A DNA stretch of 64,000 bases, from the NCBI GenBank assembly GCA_964651045.1, contig CAZYVD010000006.1:1-64000 (forward strand). Reading direction: 5' to 3'. Position numbers and translations under genes: made by a program. Source of the stretch: CAZYVD01 sp964651045. Its GTDB lineage: Bacteria; Zhuqueibacterota; QNDG01; DSAB01. Shown here piece by piece: positions 8,719 through 16,709 of this stretch. Numbering within the stretch: the stretch's first letter is position 1; each line of letters starts with the position of its first letter. A model generated the notes under the pieces. That model saw only the letters and a program-made list of their open reading frames with translations, ran no database searches and was not told where the DNA came from.

Positions 8719-8854
8719 GTGAAAAATAAAATAATCGATACTCGATTTTTTAACCGCATTGAATCAAAAATAAAGTAACTTTAGTGGAATTGATGTTTTT
8801 AAAAATTGGTCGCTGCCCTATAACAGATGTAACAATAAAACAGGAGAATTAATT

Positions 8855-8977
8855 ATGAGCACAACGATCAAATATCTACTCGTTCCCAAACGCCAGTTTT
8901 GGAACGATGTTGAAAACCTTTCTATATATATTCTATACGAAAAATATAGTTGTTCTCGTTTTTTTGGATTGCGCTAG
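8855..8977 (+). CDS. Doubtful 40-codon frame over a palindromic repeat
   Basis: An ATG with AGGAG 8 bases upstream opens a 40-codon frame that ends inside the second palindrome. Residues 9-19 (LVPKRQFWNDV) are the translation of the palindromic repeat at 8881-8906, a pattern I associate with spurious small proteins over dispersed repeats. The ribosome site is the only positive evidence. More likely not a real gene. Confidence 0.2.
   Translation: MSTTIKYLLVPKRQFWNDVENLSIYILYEKYSCSRFFGLR
8881..8906. repeat. Palindromic repeat, CGTTCC...GGAACG type
   Basis: Arms 8881-8890 and 8897-8906 pair in 9 of 10 positions around the loop CGCCAG. The form closely resembles a short palindrome that I recall as dispersed in many environmental bacterial genomes. 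Copy number in this genome cannot be judged; only one copy is in the window. Confidence 0.5.
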
Positions 8978-9025
8978 CATGTTGCCGCTTTTAAAAGCGA
9001 CGCCAAGGCGTCGAAATCCAAAAGT
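8961..9025. repeat. Compound cruciform repeat element
   Basis: Outer arms TTTTGGATT (8962-8970) and AATCCAAAA (9016-9024) enclose a 14-base perfect palindrome CGCTTTTAAAAGCG (8986-8999) and a second hairpin GACGCC-AA-GGCGTC (8999-9012). The segment is far more GC-rich than its surroundings. The layout of short terminal inverted arms around two internal stem-loops is typical of REP/MITE-like palindromic units. No transposase is present nearby. Confidence 0.55.
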
Positions 9026-9110
9026 GAATAAAGAAAATTTGACTACTACTAATATCTTCAGTTACATTTTATTTTTAGGTAAAAAGTAACAATGTCTATA
9101 AATAATTAAC

Positions 9111-9139
9111 TTGACATTCTTGAAGGATTATATTAATTT
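9111..9139 (+). promoter_or_regulatory. tRNA-Pro promoter
   Basis: A consensus TTGACA (9111-9116) is followed after 17 bases by TAATTT (9134-9139), placing the transcript start about 10 bases before the tRNA 5' end. Confidence 0.55.
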
Positions 9140-9157
9140 ATTTTCAAAAAGCAGCAA

Positions 9158-9232
9158 CGGGGCGTGGCGCAGCCCGGTTAGCGCGCATGACTGGGGGTCA
9201 TGAGGTCGAGAGTTCAAATCTCTCCGCCCCGA
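9158..9232 (+). tRNA. tRNA-Pro (anticodon GGG)
   Basis: The sequence folds into a full cloverleaf. The acceptor arms are CGGGGCG (9158-9164) and CGCCCCG (9225-9231) with discriminator A9232. The anticodon stem CATGA/TCATG holds a seven-base loop CTGGGGG with anticodon GGG. The T-arm GAGAG-TTCAAAT-CTCTC is at 9208-9224. The 3' CCA is not encoded (CTA follows). A consensus-like promoter precedes it and a strong terminator follows, so it is a single-tRNA transcript. Confidence 0.95.
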
Positions 9233-9241
9233 CTAAGGATG

Positions 9242-9280
9242 GGGTTCTGATCATATAGATTTTATCAGAACCCTTTTTTT
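9242..9280 (+). terminator. Rho-independent terminator after tRNA-Pro
   Basis: A 10-bp perfect stem (9242-9251 with 9264-9273) is followed by seven T residues (9274-9280). Confidence 0.9.
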
Positions 9281-9306
9281 AATCATGCTTAAAGGGGAGT
9301 TGAATA

Positions 9307-11109
9307 ATGACACTTAAACGGTCTGAATTATTAAAAAAATATAAGTGGAAAACGACAGACATTTTCTCAACAGATAAGGATTGGTACAAAGAGAAGGAAG
9401 ATCTCATTGAAAAATTTAATGATATTCTTCAATACAGAGGTAGATTATCATCTTCTGCCTCTATGCTACTGGAGTGTCTTGAATTGAACAGCACTATAGA
9501 AAGGAGATTGGGATCTCTTTATGGATATGCATGCTGCAGATCTGATGAGGATTTGAGAAATTCAAAATATATAGGTATGAAACAAGAGATAGAGCAGGCA
9601 ATGATAGAGTATTCGTCTATCTCTTCATTCATAGAACCAGAGATAGCACAGATGAGCAGGAATCTAATAGATGGTTTTATAAAGGAAGATCCATCCCTGA
9701 AAAAATATAGTATGAAACTTTTTGATATTTATAGATTAAAACCTCATAAACTCTCTACAGGTGAGGAGAAAATTCTTGCAAGGGCAAAGATGCTTGCAGA
9801 TTCTCCATATTCTATATTTTCTATTTTCAGTAATGCAGAATTACCATATCCAGAAGTAAAATTGAAAGAGGGTAAAAAAGTATTGTTAGATCAGTCGGGA
9901 TATGCAAAATATAGATCATCCCCGGATAGAAGAGATAGAGAGACTGTTTTTAAAAAGTTCTGGGGTGTAATAAATAAATTTAAAGGCACACTTGGTGCAA
10001 AGTTATATGCAAGTGTTAAGGGTGATGTTTTTTTCTCAATTTGCAGGGGGTATGACTCATCGCTCAAGGCAAGTCTTGATGTGAATAACATTCCTGAAGA
10101 GATATATCATAATCTTATAAAAAACATAAATAAAAACCTTGATACTTTCCATCGCTATCTTTTGCTAAGAAAGAGATTATTGAATGTGGAAAGGCTTGAG
10201 TACTGGGATATTTATGCTCCTGCTGTAGTGGAGCTTGATTTTAAATTTTCGATCGATGAAGGATGGGATATTATCGAAGATTCACTGAGTTGTCTCGGTC
10301 CGGAATATCTTTCTGTGCTAAAAATGGCAAGAGGAGGGAGATGGGTCGATGTGTTTCCATCTCCTGGCAAGAGATCTGGTGCATACTCAAATGGAGCTAT
10401 CTATGATGTTCATCCATTTATTCTTTTGAACTATAATGAAGATTACAAGGATGTGACAACTCTTGCTCACGAGCTGGGACATGCAATACACAGCTATTTT
10501 TCAAATAAAAATCAGCCCTTTGCCACTGCCTTTTATCCAATATTTATTGCGGAGGTCTCTTCAATAATCAACGAACTGTTGTTAACCAGAACCATGATTC
10601 AGAGAGCCGGGAAAGATGATGTGAAACTTTCCCTTCTTGTGGAGTACCTAGATGGTTTCAAGGGCACACTCTTCAGACAGACAAAATTTGCAGAATTTGA
10701 ACTACTTATTCATGAGATGGTTGAAAGGGGAGATACATTAACAGGAGACAATCTTACCAGTATTTATGGAAACCTTCTACGAAAATATTATGGACACGTA
10801 AAGGGTATTTGCCACATAGATGATCTCTTTATGACTGAATGGGCAAATATTCCACATTTTTATATGAATTTCTATGTTTACCAGTATGGTGTATCTTTTA
10901 CAGCAGCAGTTGTTATGGCTGAGAGCATTATGAGGGGTGAGCAGGGAGTGGTTGAAAGATACTTGCACTTTCTATCTGCTGGAGGATCCGACTATCCAAT
11001 CGAGATATTAAAGAGGGCAGGTGTAGATTTGACTTCAAATCAACCCTTCGAGAGAGCAATTGAGTCGATGAATAGTGCTATGGATGAGATCGAATCGTTA
11101 ATAGGATAG
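9307..11109 (+). CDS. pepF: Oligoendopeptidase F (M3B)
   Basis: A cytoplasmic zinc oligopeptidase that degrades peptides of roughly 7-17 residues. The M3 signature HELGH is at about 388-392, within TLAHELGHAIHS, and the third zinc-ligand glutamate lies in the following FIAEVSSIINE helix. Length (600) and the N-terminal helical region fit PepF. GGGGAG precedes the ATG. It stands alone after the tRNA terminator and converges on the next gene with only 2 bp between them. Together with the C69, M14 and M29-like enzymes it indicates active peptide turnover. Confidence 0.9.
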   Translation: MTLKRSELLKKYKWKTTDIFSTDKDWYKEKEDLIEKFNDILQYRGRLSSSASMLLECLELNSTIERRLGSLYGYACCRSDEDLRNSKYIGMKQEIEQAMIEYSSISSFIEPEIAQMSRNLIDGFIKEDPSLKKYSMKLFDIYRLKPHKLSTGEEKILARAKMLADSPYSIFSIFSNAELPYPEVKLKEGKKVLLDQSGYAKYRSSPDRRDRETVFKKFWGVINKFKGTLGAKLYASVKGDVFFSICRGYDSSLKASLDVNNIPEEIYHNLIKNINKNLDTFHRYLLLRKRLLNVERLEYWDIYAPAVVELDFKFSIDEGWDIIEDSLSCLGPEYLSVLKMARGGRWVDVFPSPGKRSGAYSNGAIYDVHPFILLNYNEDYKDVTTLAHELGHAIHSYFSNKNQPFATAFYPIFIAEVSSIINELLLTRTMIQRAGKDDVKLSLLVEYLDGFKGTLFRQTKFAEFELLIHEMVERGDTLTGDNLTSIYGNLLRKYYGHVKGICHIDDLFMTEWANIPHFYMNFYVYQYGVSFTAAVVMAESIMRGEQGVVERYLHFLSAGGSDYPIEILKRAGVDLTSNQPFERAIESMNSAMDEIESLIG

Positions 11110-11111
11110 TC

Positions 11112-12155
11112 TTAAGAGGCCTCATTTAGCTTTTTCTTAAGCTGTTCTATCTTCTCTTTATATTTTTTATTATCAGGATCTTTTTGAAGGAGATTTTCAA
11201 ATACCTCTATTGCCTTTGCATACTGTCCCTGTGCCTCATATATTTCGCCAAGAGTAGGACTAACGATTTTTGCTTCACTCTTTTCTTCTTTATTTGATTT
11301 TACTTTTTCAGTTTCCTCAGGTCTTTGTTCTCCCTCTTCTATTTCTGACTCCTCTTCAAAAAATGATGTCAAATCTTCATCCTGTTTTAAATCTGAATCC
11401 TTTTTCTCTTCTGTGGGAGTAGTCGAGATCTCATCTTTGTTTTTTTCATCTGCAAAGAAATCAAATGGAAGATCTATATGATCGGAAAATCCTTCTGATG
11501 GAGTCTCTTGTTCTACCTTTTCTTCAGTTTCCAGAACATCCGGTTTGTTTTCTTCAACAGGAATATCGAATAGAAAATCCTCTTCAGAACTTTCCAGAGT
11601 ATCGCTCAGTGAATCATCCCTGGTTTCTTCCAGGAGATCATTCTCATCTTCTATAAAAATCTCATCAAGCTTTTCTGTAATATCTTCTTCTATTTCTTGG
11701 GATTGATCTCCAATAAGCTCTTCATCCTTTTGTTCTTTCAAAGGCTGCTGTTCTCTTTCACTCATTTTCTTTAATATCTGTCTTATCTCTTCGGTCAATG
11801 GATCGATGTTGAGAATATCTTTGTAGTATATTGTTGCCTTGTTTTCCCATCCCATCTTCAGCATCAGATCTCCAAGCTGTTTATATGCGGATATGTAGTG
11901 GCGGTCGTAAGAGAGAACCTTTTTAAATTCAGATTCAGCCTTCTCCCAGTCTTCGATTGCCAGATAGGCTTTGCCAAGAACATAGTTGCCAGTAATGTAT
12001 TCGGGATTGTGCTCTATACCATTTTTACACAGTTCTATTGCTTCGTCGAATCGGTTTTCTTTTAAATAGTAGTCTGCGAGTCTGGCAAATAGAATCGAAT
12101 TTGGATTGTCTTTGACTCGATTTTCAAGATACTGAATAATTCTATCTTTATCCAT
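11112..12155 (-). CDS. TPR protein with long acidic linker
   Basis: Residues 1-135 carry about three to four tetratricopeptide repeats (for example the A-x3-Y segments FARLADYYLKENRFDEAI and GNYVLGKAYLAIEDWEKAE). Residues 140-290 are a low-complexity linker rich in Glu, Asp, Ser and Lys, and residues 298-340 carry one more TPR unit. There is no signal peptide, so it is probably a cytoplasmic scaffold. It follows the lipoprotein gene 12181-13317 on the same strand. No specific function can be assigned. Confidence 0.7.
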   Translation of the reverse strand: MDKDRIIQYLENRVKDNPNSILFARLADYYLKENRFDEAIELCKNGIEHNPEYITGNYVLGKAYLAIEDWEKAESEFKKVLSYDRHYISAYKQLGDLMLKMGWENKATIYYKDILNIDPLTEEIRQILKKMSEREQQPLKEQKDEELIGDQSQEIEEDITEKLDEIFIEDENDLLEETRDDSLSDTLESSEEDFLFDIPVEENKPDVLETEEKVEQETPSEGFSDHIDLPFDFFADEKNKDEISTTPTEEKKDSDLKQDEDLTSFFEEESEIEEGEQRPEETEKVKSNKEEKSEAKIVSPTLGEIYEAQGQYAKAIEVFENLLQKDPDNKKYKEKIEQLKKKLNEAS

Positions 12156-12180
12156 TACTAAAACCTCATACTAATTCAAA

Positions 12181-13317
12181 TTATCTATTAATGGATTTGA
12201 TAATATTTGATAGTATGGGTAGACTTTCTGGTGATTTTGATATGGCTTGAATGTCTTCATTGTTTCCTGAATTGTACGCATACTTTTCGAAGTAATAATT
12301 TTCCTCACTCAATTTTGGTACGTAAACATGATCCGCTTGCGATTCAAACTCATAAGATGTTCTGAATGCTATGGCTGTGAGATCGAGATTTAATTCTCTT
12401 CCAAGAGAGGATTCAATATTCAGAAGCTCATCAGTCTGGTAGAGAAGAGAACCATCAACTTCTATTATTATCGTTTTGTCACTCTTTATTGTAATGAAGA
12501 TGTCGTTATACTCACCCTCGCCAGTTCTTATCAGAGGTGATGAGCCTTTAGAATCTTCTTTAAGAAGAGTCCAGCGGGAATCAAAGCCATCGAAATAGTA
12601 GGCAAGAAGTGCCCAGTTTGTCGTGTCGTCCGGATATATTACGAAAAAGTAGCTTTTTACAGCAACCACACCAATATCGTTAACTTGAAAGTTTATTCCA
12701 TAATATCCTGCAGTGTCTGTTTCTGTCGATCTTGCTATTTTCATGTTTATTTTGTACTCGGGCTTGAGAAATGGGTTGAATGTATGCTGAATATCTCCGT
12801 CGTAGAGGTTTTTGTTTCCCTTTATGTGCATTGCACTGTCTGCGATCCAGAAATCGCAGTAATGTTGATACCAGTGTGGGAGCGTATCTGTAAATGTGTC
12901 ATAGAATATGCCCTTTACCTCGATGTTAACATTTTCCGATACTGAGTCGATTCCGTCAGATATTGTTACATCTATTCTATATGTGCCATCCTCATATGGT
13001 GCAGTCCAGTCGATTGAATCAGATTTTGTCTTTGCGGCTAGCATGGCTGAATATTTTTTTAGCATGCTTTTACTCGTATTTAGTGTGCCGCCGCTGCATG
13101 ACCAGTAGTATTTGAGATTATCATTATCTTCATCTTCAACAGTAACCTTTATGTTTGAAACAGCACCCTGACCGAGAGAAGAGGGTCTTGCTACGAGTGT
13201 TATGATGTCAGGCGTGTGGTTTTCGCCAGGATTTGTGCTGTTTTTTTTGCTGCAAACAATTGTAGACATAATTGTCAGGATCACTATGATTGATTTGGCG
13301 CTCTTCCACAATCTCAT
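12181..13317 (-). CDS. Lipoprotein with Ig/cadherin-like domain, hypothetical
   Basis: A lipoprotein signal ends STIVC (Cys22). Residues 38-135 look like a PKD/cadherin-type beta-sandwich (acidic EDEDNDNLKYYW followed by YRIDVTISDG). Residues 137-330 look like a second beta-rich, concanavalin-like domain introduced by FYDTFTDTLPHWY. The tail has no visible domain. It probably sits on the outer membrane or cell surface. A promoter lies directly upstream (13357-13385) and the TPR gene follows. No family is recognised with certainty. Confidence 0.6.
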   Translation of the reverse strand: MRLWKSAKSIIVILTIMSTIVCSKKNSTNPGENHTPDIITLVARPSSLGQGAVSNIKVTVEDEDNDNLKYYWSCSGGTLNTSKSMLKKYSAMLAAKTKSDSIDWTAPYEDGTYRIDVTISDGIDSVSENVNIEVKGIFYDTFTDTLPHWYQHYCDFWIADSAMHIKGNKNLYDGDIQHTFNPFLKPEYKINMKIARSTETDTAGYYGINFQVNDIGVVAVKSYFFVIYPDDTTNWALLAYYFDGFDSRWTLLKEDSKGSSPLIRTGEGEYNDIFITIKSDKTIIIEVDGSLLYQTDELLNIESSLGRELNLDLTAIAFRTSYEFESQADHVYVPKLSEENYYFEKYAYNSGNNEDIQAISKSPESLPILSNIIKSINR

Positions 13318-13356
13318 GTTCAGTCCCTTTTCTTTGATGGTTTTCCAAGTCTAACA

Positions 13357-13385
13357 AATATAGATATAAATATCTCTATTAACAA
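13357..13385 (-). promoter_or_regulatory. Sigma-70 promoter for the lipoprotein-TPR pair
   Basis: On the minus strand TTGTTA (13385-13380) and TATATT (13362-13357) are separated by 17 bases, about 33 bases before the likely transcript start of the gene beginning at 13317. Confidence 0.5.
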
Positions 13386-13400
13386 GGATTTTTTATCCGT

Positions 13401-13895
13401 CTACCAGCCAGATACCAGACGGTTGATTATTACCTCTTTTAGTTTCTCTACAGCCTCTTTTATTCCATCGTCGCGGTTAACTCCTTCATATCTGCCCCAT
13501 TCACTGAATTCTTCCTCCCAGAGAGTCTTTCTTTTTTTAATGTCTTCAAATGTAACTCTGACGGTGATAAAAATTCTGTAATCCGATGCTCTCTCTTGCT
13601 GGTCGTATTGTCCTGCCTGTTCCCGTACATCTACAATGATTCCCTTTAATACTGAGTCTACGCCGCGAGGGCCGGATATCTTCAAGGTGTTGTCCTTAGT
13701 GATTCCATCGATGATGGCGTCTGTAAGCTGTTGATCTATTCCAAATTCGGCAGTCTTATCTTCGAATAGAGGCACATTAATGGTTTTTATGTGTGAAGGT
13801 ATTGTGGACCCCGAAAAAGAATAGATTCCACATCTGGTTATTATGAGAACGAGATAGATTGATGTTATGATAAATGCTGTCTTTATTCTATTCAA
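13401..13895 (-). CDS. lptE: LptE-like LPS-assembly lipoprotein
   Basis: LptE plugs the LptD barrel that inserts lipopolysaccharide into the outer membrane. The protein has a lipoprotein signal ending ITRC (Cys22), then the family pattern GIYSFSGSTIPSHIKTINV and PLFEDKT. The length (164) fits. Its start overlaps the end of the sigma-54 activator gene by 8 bp, implying translational coupling. A diderm with LPS is therefore likely. lptD is not in the window. Coupling of lptE to a sigma-54 activator gene is worth noting. Confidence 0.8.
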   Translation of the reverse strand: MNRIKTAFIITSIYLVLIITRCGIYSFSGSTIPSHIKTINVPLFEDKTAEFGIDQQLTDAIIDGITKDNTLKISGPRGVDSVLKGIIVDVREQAGQYDQQERASDYRIFITVRVTFEDIKKRKTLWEEEFSEWGRYEGVNRDDGIKEAVEKLKEVIINRLVSGW

Positions 13896-15042
13896 GATTG
13901 TACTCCTTCAATTTCCTATATAGAGTTCTTTCGCCAATGCCGAGCGCTTTTGCAGCCTTTTTGCGGTTGCCTTTATAGATTTTAAGAGCCTTTTCTATGT
14001 TAATCCTTTCCATCTGTTTTATATTTAATGTTTCTTCCTTATTTTCTTTTGCTGCTTCTTCGGTAATCTCGGCATGAAATGGGTACTTGAATTTAGGTTC
14101 TTTAAATTCTACTCCTTTTAATGTTGATATCATTGAACGAATATCTTCAATGGCCATCCGAATTTCAACTAAGGCCCTGTATATTAATTCTCGCTCAGCC
14201 TGATCAGATGATTTGTGAAGAACTACAGGTAAATTCTTACTGATATTTTGCCTCTGTCCTATGTGTTGTTCTAAAAGAGCCCTGTCAATCAATGCTCCGC
14301 GATTCAAGATTATTACACGTTCTATGACGTTTCGGAGTTCCCGTATATTACCGGGCCAAGGATATTCCTCCATGAGTTGAAACCCGTCTTCTGTGATTCC
14401 CCTGCATTTGATTTTGTTTGTCCTGCACACATCCTCTGCAAACTTCACAGCCAATATTCTAATGTCCTCTTTTCTCTTTCGAAGAGGAGGTATGAAGATT
14501 CTGACAGCGTTTAGTCTGTAGAAAAGGTCTTGCCTGAATTCTCCACGTTCGACTGCCTGTTCAAGATCTTTGTTTGTTGCTGCAATAACCCGTACATCGA
14601 CCTTTTTAATTTTATCGCCACCAACCTCCATATACTCCTTTTCCTCGAGTACACGAAGAAGTTTAACCTGGGTCTGAAGCGACATTTCTCCTATCTCATC
14701 GAGAAATATTGTTCCTCCATTGGCTGTTTCAAAATATCCCTTTCTCGATTCTACCGCACCTGTAAACGATCCTTTTGCATGACCAAACAATTCACTCTCT
14801 AATATTCCTTCTGGAATAGCACCACAGTTTACAGTTATCATTGGTTTGTCTTTTCTTGGGCTTAGGTTGTGAATTGCTCTGGCAGCCATCTCTTTTCCAG
14901 TACCGCTTTCACCGGTTATCAGGACTGTGATGTTTGTTGGTGCAACCTGCTTTATTATTTCCAGCACAGAACGAAACGATTCGGATCTGCCAATCAGTCC
15001 CATATCTTCAGGCAGAATATTTTTATTATCATTTTGCTTCAT
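13888..15042 (-). CDS. Sigma-54 activator lacking a receiver domain
   Basis: An AAA+ enhancer-binding protein that remodels sigma-54 RNA polymerase. Walker A GESGTGKE is at 44-51, the sigma-54 contact loop reads GSFTGA (91-96, versus the usual GAFTGA), and Walker B GGTIFLDEIG follows. A Fis-type helix-turn-helix forms the last 40 residues (IEKALKIYKGNRKKAAKALG). There is no N-terminal REC, GAF or PAS domain: the AAA+ module starts within 20 residues. A poorly conserved linker of about 70 residues separates AAA+ and HTH. Such proteins are controlled by abundance or partners. The start abuts the MBL gene stop with AGAGG before it. Confidence 0.9.
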   Translation of the reverse strand: MKQNDNKNILPEDMGLIGRSESFRSVLEIIKQVAPTNITVLITGESGTGKEMAARAIHNLSPRKDKPMITVNCGAIPEGILESELFGHAKGSFTGAVESRKGYFETANGGTIFLDEIGEMSLQTQVKLLRVLEEKEYMEVGGDKIKKVDVRVIAATNKDLEQAVERGEFRQDLFYRLNAVRIFIPPLRKRKEDIRILAVKFAEDVCRTNKIKCRGITEDGFQLMEEYPWPGNIRELRNVIERVIILNRGALIDRALLEQHIGQRQNISKNLPVVLHKSSDQAERELIYRALVEIRMAIEDIRSMISTLKGVEFKEPKFKYPFHAEITEEAAKENKEETLNIKQMERINIEKALKIYKGNRKKAAKALGIGERTLYRKLKEYNLE

Positions 15043-15774
15043 CTATACCTCTGTTATATATCCATCGTGTGTAAAAATTACCATGTTCTCGAGACCCGCT
15101 TCCTTTTGAGCCTCGCCTTCAGCCTCGGGTTTTATATGTGATATTAAGATGCGTTCTATCCCCTTTGATTTTGCATAGTAAACTATCTCTTCCATTTCGA
15201 TATGTGTATATTCTGTTATTAATAAATCAGGATTCAGATCATCTCTTTTGAGGTGATCGAGAGAGTTTACATCGGATGTCAATAGAACGGAACCACCATT
15301 CTTTTCTGATATTAAAAGGCTAAAGCTGTTGTATTTTTCTTCTGAAGGAGGAATATGATCATTAGGTATTGGACTTATCATAACTTCCTTACAGTCGATT
15401 CTATCTCGGGAGGTCATGGATTGTATATAGATTTTATATTCCCATCTATCTGGATATATCTGAAAGTACTTTAAAATACTCTCAAATCCAGGTCTGGTTC
15501 CTTCTGGTATGTATATTCTGAGCGATTTTCTTCTATCCATGAGATGCATAAACTGAAGCAGTGGAAAAAGTCCTGCTATGTGGTCGGGATGTGTGTGGGT
15601 GATTATAATGTATTCTATTCTATTCTGATCTATTCCAAGACCCGCGAGTTGCCCGCTAGTTCCCTCACCTGCATCAATGAGTAATTGAACCTTGCCTGTA
15701 TCAAAAAGATACCCGGAACCGTTTCTATCCGGTACAGGAACTCCAGACCCTGTTCCAAGAACGATTACCTTCAA
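15043..15774 (-). CDS. MBL-fold metallohydrolase (RNase Z-like)
   Basis: A metallo-beta-lactamase-fold hydrolase. The metal motif H60-T-H-P-D64-H65 is intact. The N-terminal LGTGSGVPVPDRNGSGYLFDTG block and the C-terminal LISHIKPE segment follow the RNase Z/arylsulfatase branch. At 243 residues it is shorter than tRNase Z and lacks an evident exosite arm, so a general phosphodiesterase or esterase role is possible. The TTG start at 15774 has GGAGG upstream and lies immediately after the epimerase stop, showing tight operon packing. Confidence 0.75.
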   Translation of the reverse strand: MKVIVLGTGSGVPVPDRNGSGYLFDTGKVQLLIDAGEGTSGQLAGLGIDQNRIEYIIITHTHPDHIAGLFPLLQFMHLMDRRKSLRIYIPEGTRPGFESILKYFQIYPDRWEYKIYIQSMTSRDRIDCKEVMISPIPNDHIPPSEEKYNSFSLLISEKNGGSVLLTSDVNSLDHLKRDDLNPDLLITEYTHIEMEEIVYYAKSKGIERILISHIKPEAEGEAQKEAGLENMVIFTHDGYITEV

Positions 15775-16695
15775 CTATTTATTCCTCCTAAAGAAATTAA
15801 TTGTTCGTTTTATTCCTTCATTAAAATTGACTTCCGCTTTCCAGTCAAGCATTTTTTCTGCCTTTTTAGATGAGATTACGCTTCTTCTCTGTTCCCCAGG
15901 CAGAGCCCTGCCGTGTTTTTCTTTAACACCTGAACCAGAAATCTCTTTTATTATCTTGAAAATCGTGTTTACATCTGTCTCTACGCCTGTTCCAATGTTA
16001 TATATTTCATTTCTCTTATCATTAAGTGCCTTTAGATTTGCTTTGGCAACATCCGCAACATATATGTAGTCTCTTGTCTGTTTGCCATCGCCATTTATGA
16101 CAGCCTGCTGATTGTTGAGGAGTTTGTGTGCAAAGATGGCTATTACTCCGGCTTCTCCGAACGGATTCTGTCTTGGACCATATACATTAGAATAGCGCAG
16201 TATTGTATAATTTAACCCATATTCTATGTTATAGAAAAACAGATATTTCTCTACCGTTAATTTTGTAATTCCATAAGGTGATACGGGGCGAAGGGGATGT
16301 GTCTCGTCACACGGGTAACTTTCCTGCTCGCCATAAACTGCTCCTCCTGTGGAGGCAAATATGAATTTTTTTATATCATACTTTATACAGTTTTGAAGTA
16401 TGTTTAGACTTCCCTTGACATTCACATCGGCATCAAAAAGTGGATCTGCTACTGATTTTCTAACATCCATCTGGGCGGCCTGGTGGCAGATAGCATCAAA
16501 TTTTTCTATTTCAAATATCCTGTCTACTTCTCTGGATCTGATATCGATTAAATAGAATTTTGCCTTTGTGTTTAAATTTTCCATTCGTCCTGTTGAGAGA
16601 TTGTCAATCACCACCACATCATGCCCAGCATCGATAAATGTGTCTACAATATGGGAACCAATAAAACCTGCTCCACCGGTTACTAAAATTTTCAT
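15775..16695 (-). CDS. NAD-dependent sugar epimerase (UDP-glucose 4-epimerase family)
   Basis: An extended short-chain dehydrogenase acting on nucleotide sugars. The Rossmann motif GGAGFIGSH is at residues 7-15, the catalytic Tyr141-x3-Lys145 pair sits in SPYGITKLTVEK, and the upstream Ser/Thr is in FASTGGAVYG. The RYSNVYGPRQ segment and the length of 306 match GalE-like epimerases of surface polysaccharide synthesis. GGAG precedes the ATG. With lptE in the same operon an LPS or envelope-sugar role is plausible. Exact sugar specificity is unknown. Confidence 0.85.
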   Translation of the reverse strand: MKILVTGGAGFIGSHIVDTFIDAGHDVVVIDNLSTGRMENLNTKAKFYLIDIRSREVDRIFEIEKFDAICHQAAQMDVRKSVADPLFDADVNVKGSLNILQNCIKYDIKKFIFASTGGAVYGEQESYPCDETHPLRPVSPYGITKLTVEKYLFFYNIEYGLNYTILRYSNVYGPRQNPFGEAGVIAIFAHKLLNNQQAVINGDGKQTRDYIYVADVAKANLKALNDKRNEIYNIGTGVETDVNTIFKIIKEISGSGVKEKHGRALPGEQRRSVISSKKAEKMLDWKAEVNFNEGIKRTINFFRRNK

Positions 16696-16709
16696 AATTT
16701 ATTCTCCGA

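Larger units (their letters stand above)
8616..9157. other. Intergenic region with promoters and palindromic repeats
   Basis: This stretch separates the dipeptidase operon from tRNA-Pro. It carries a minus-strand promoter for the operon (8690-8718), a marginal 40-codon frame (8855-8977), two different palindromic repeat elements (8881-8906 and 8961-9025) and the tRNA promoter (9111-9139). The remainder is very AT-rich and shows nothing else. Confidence 0.5.

Noticed and set aside
8855..8977. 40-codon frame as a real small gene or leader peptide
   Set aside because: Its centre is the translation of a palindromic repeat and its end lies in a second repeat; only the ribosome site argues for it. 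Listed at low confidence.
9158..9232. tRNA-Pro as an integration site of a mobile element
   Set aside because: No integrase, direct repeat of the tRNA 3' end or foreign-looking gene block is found next to it.
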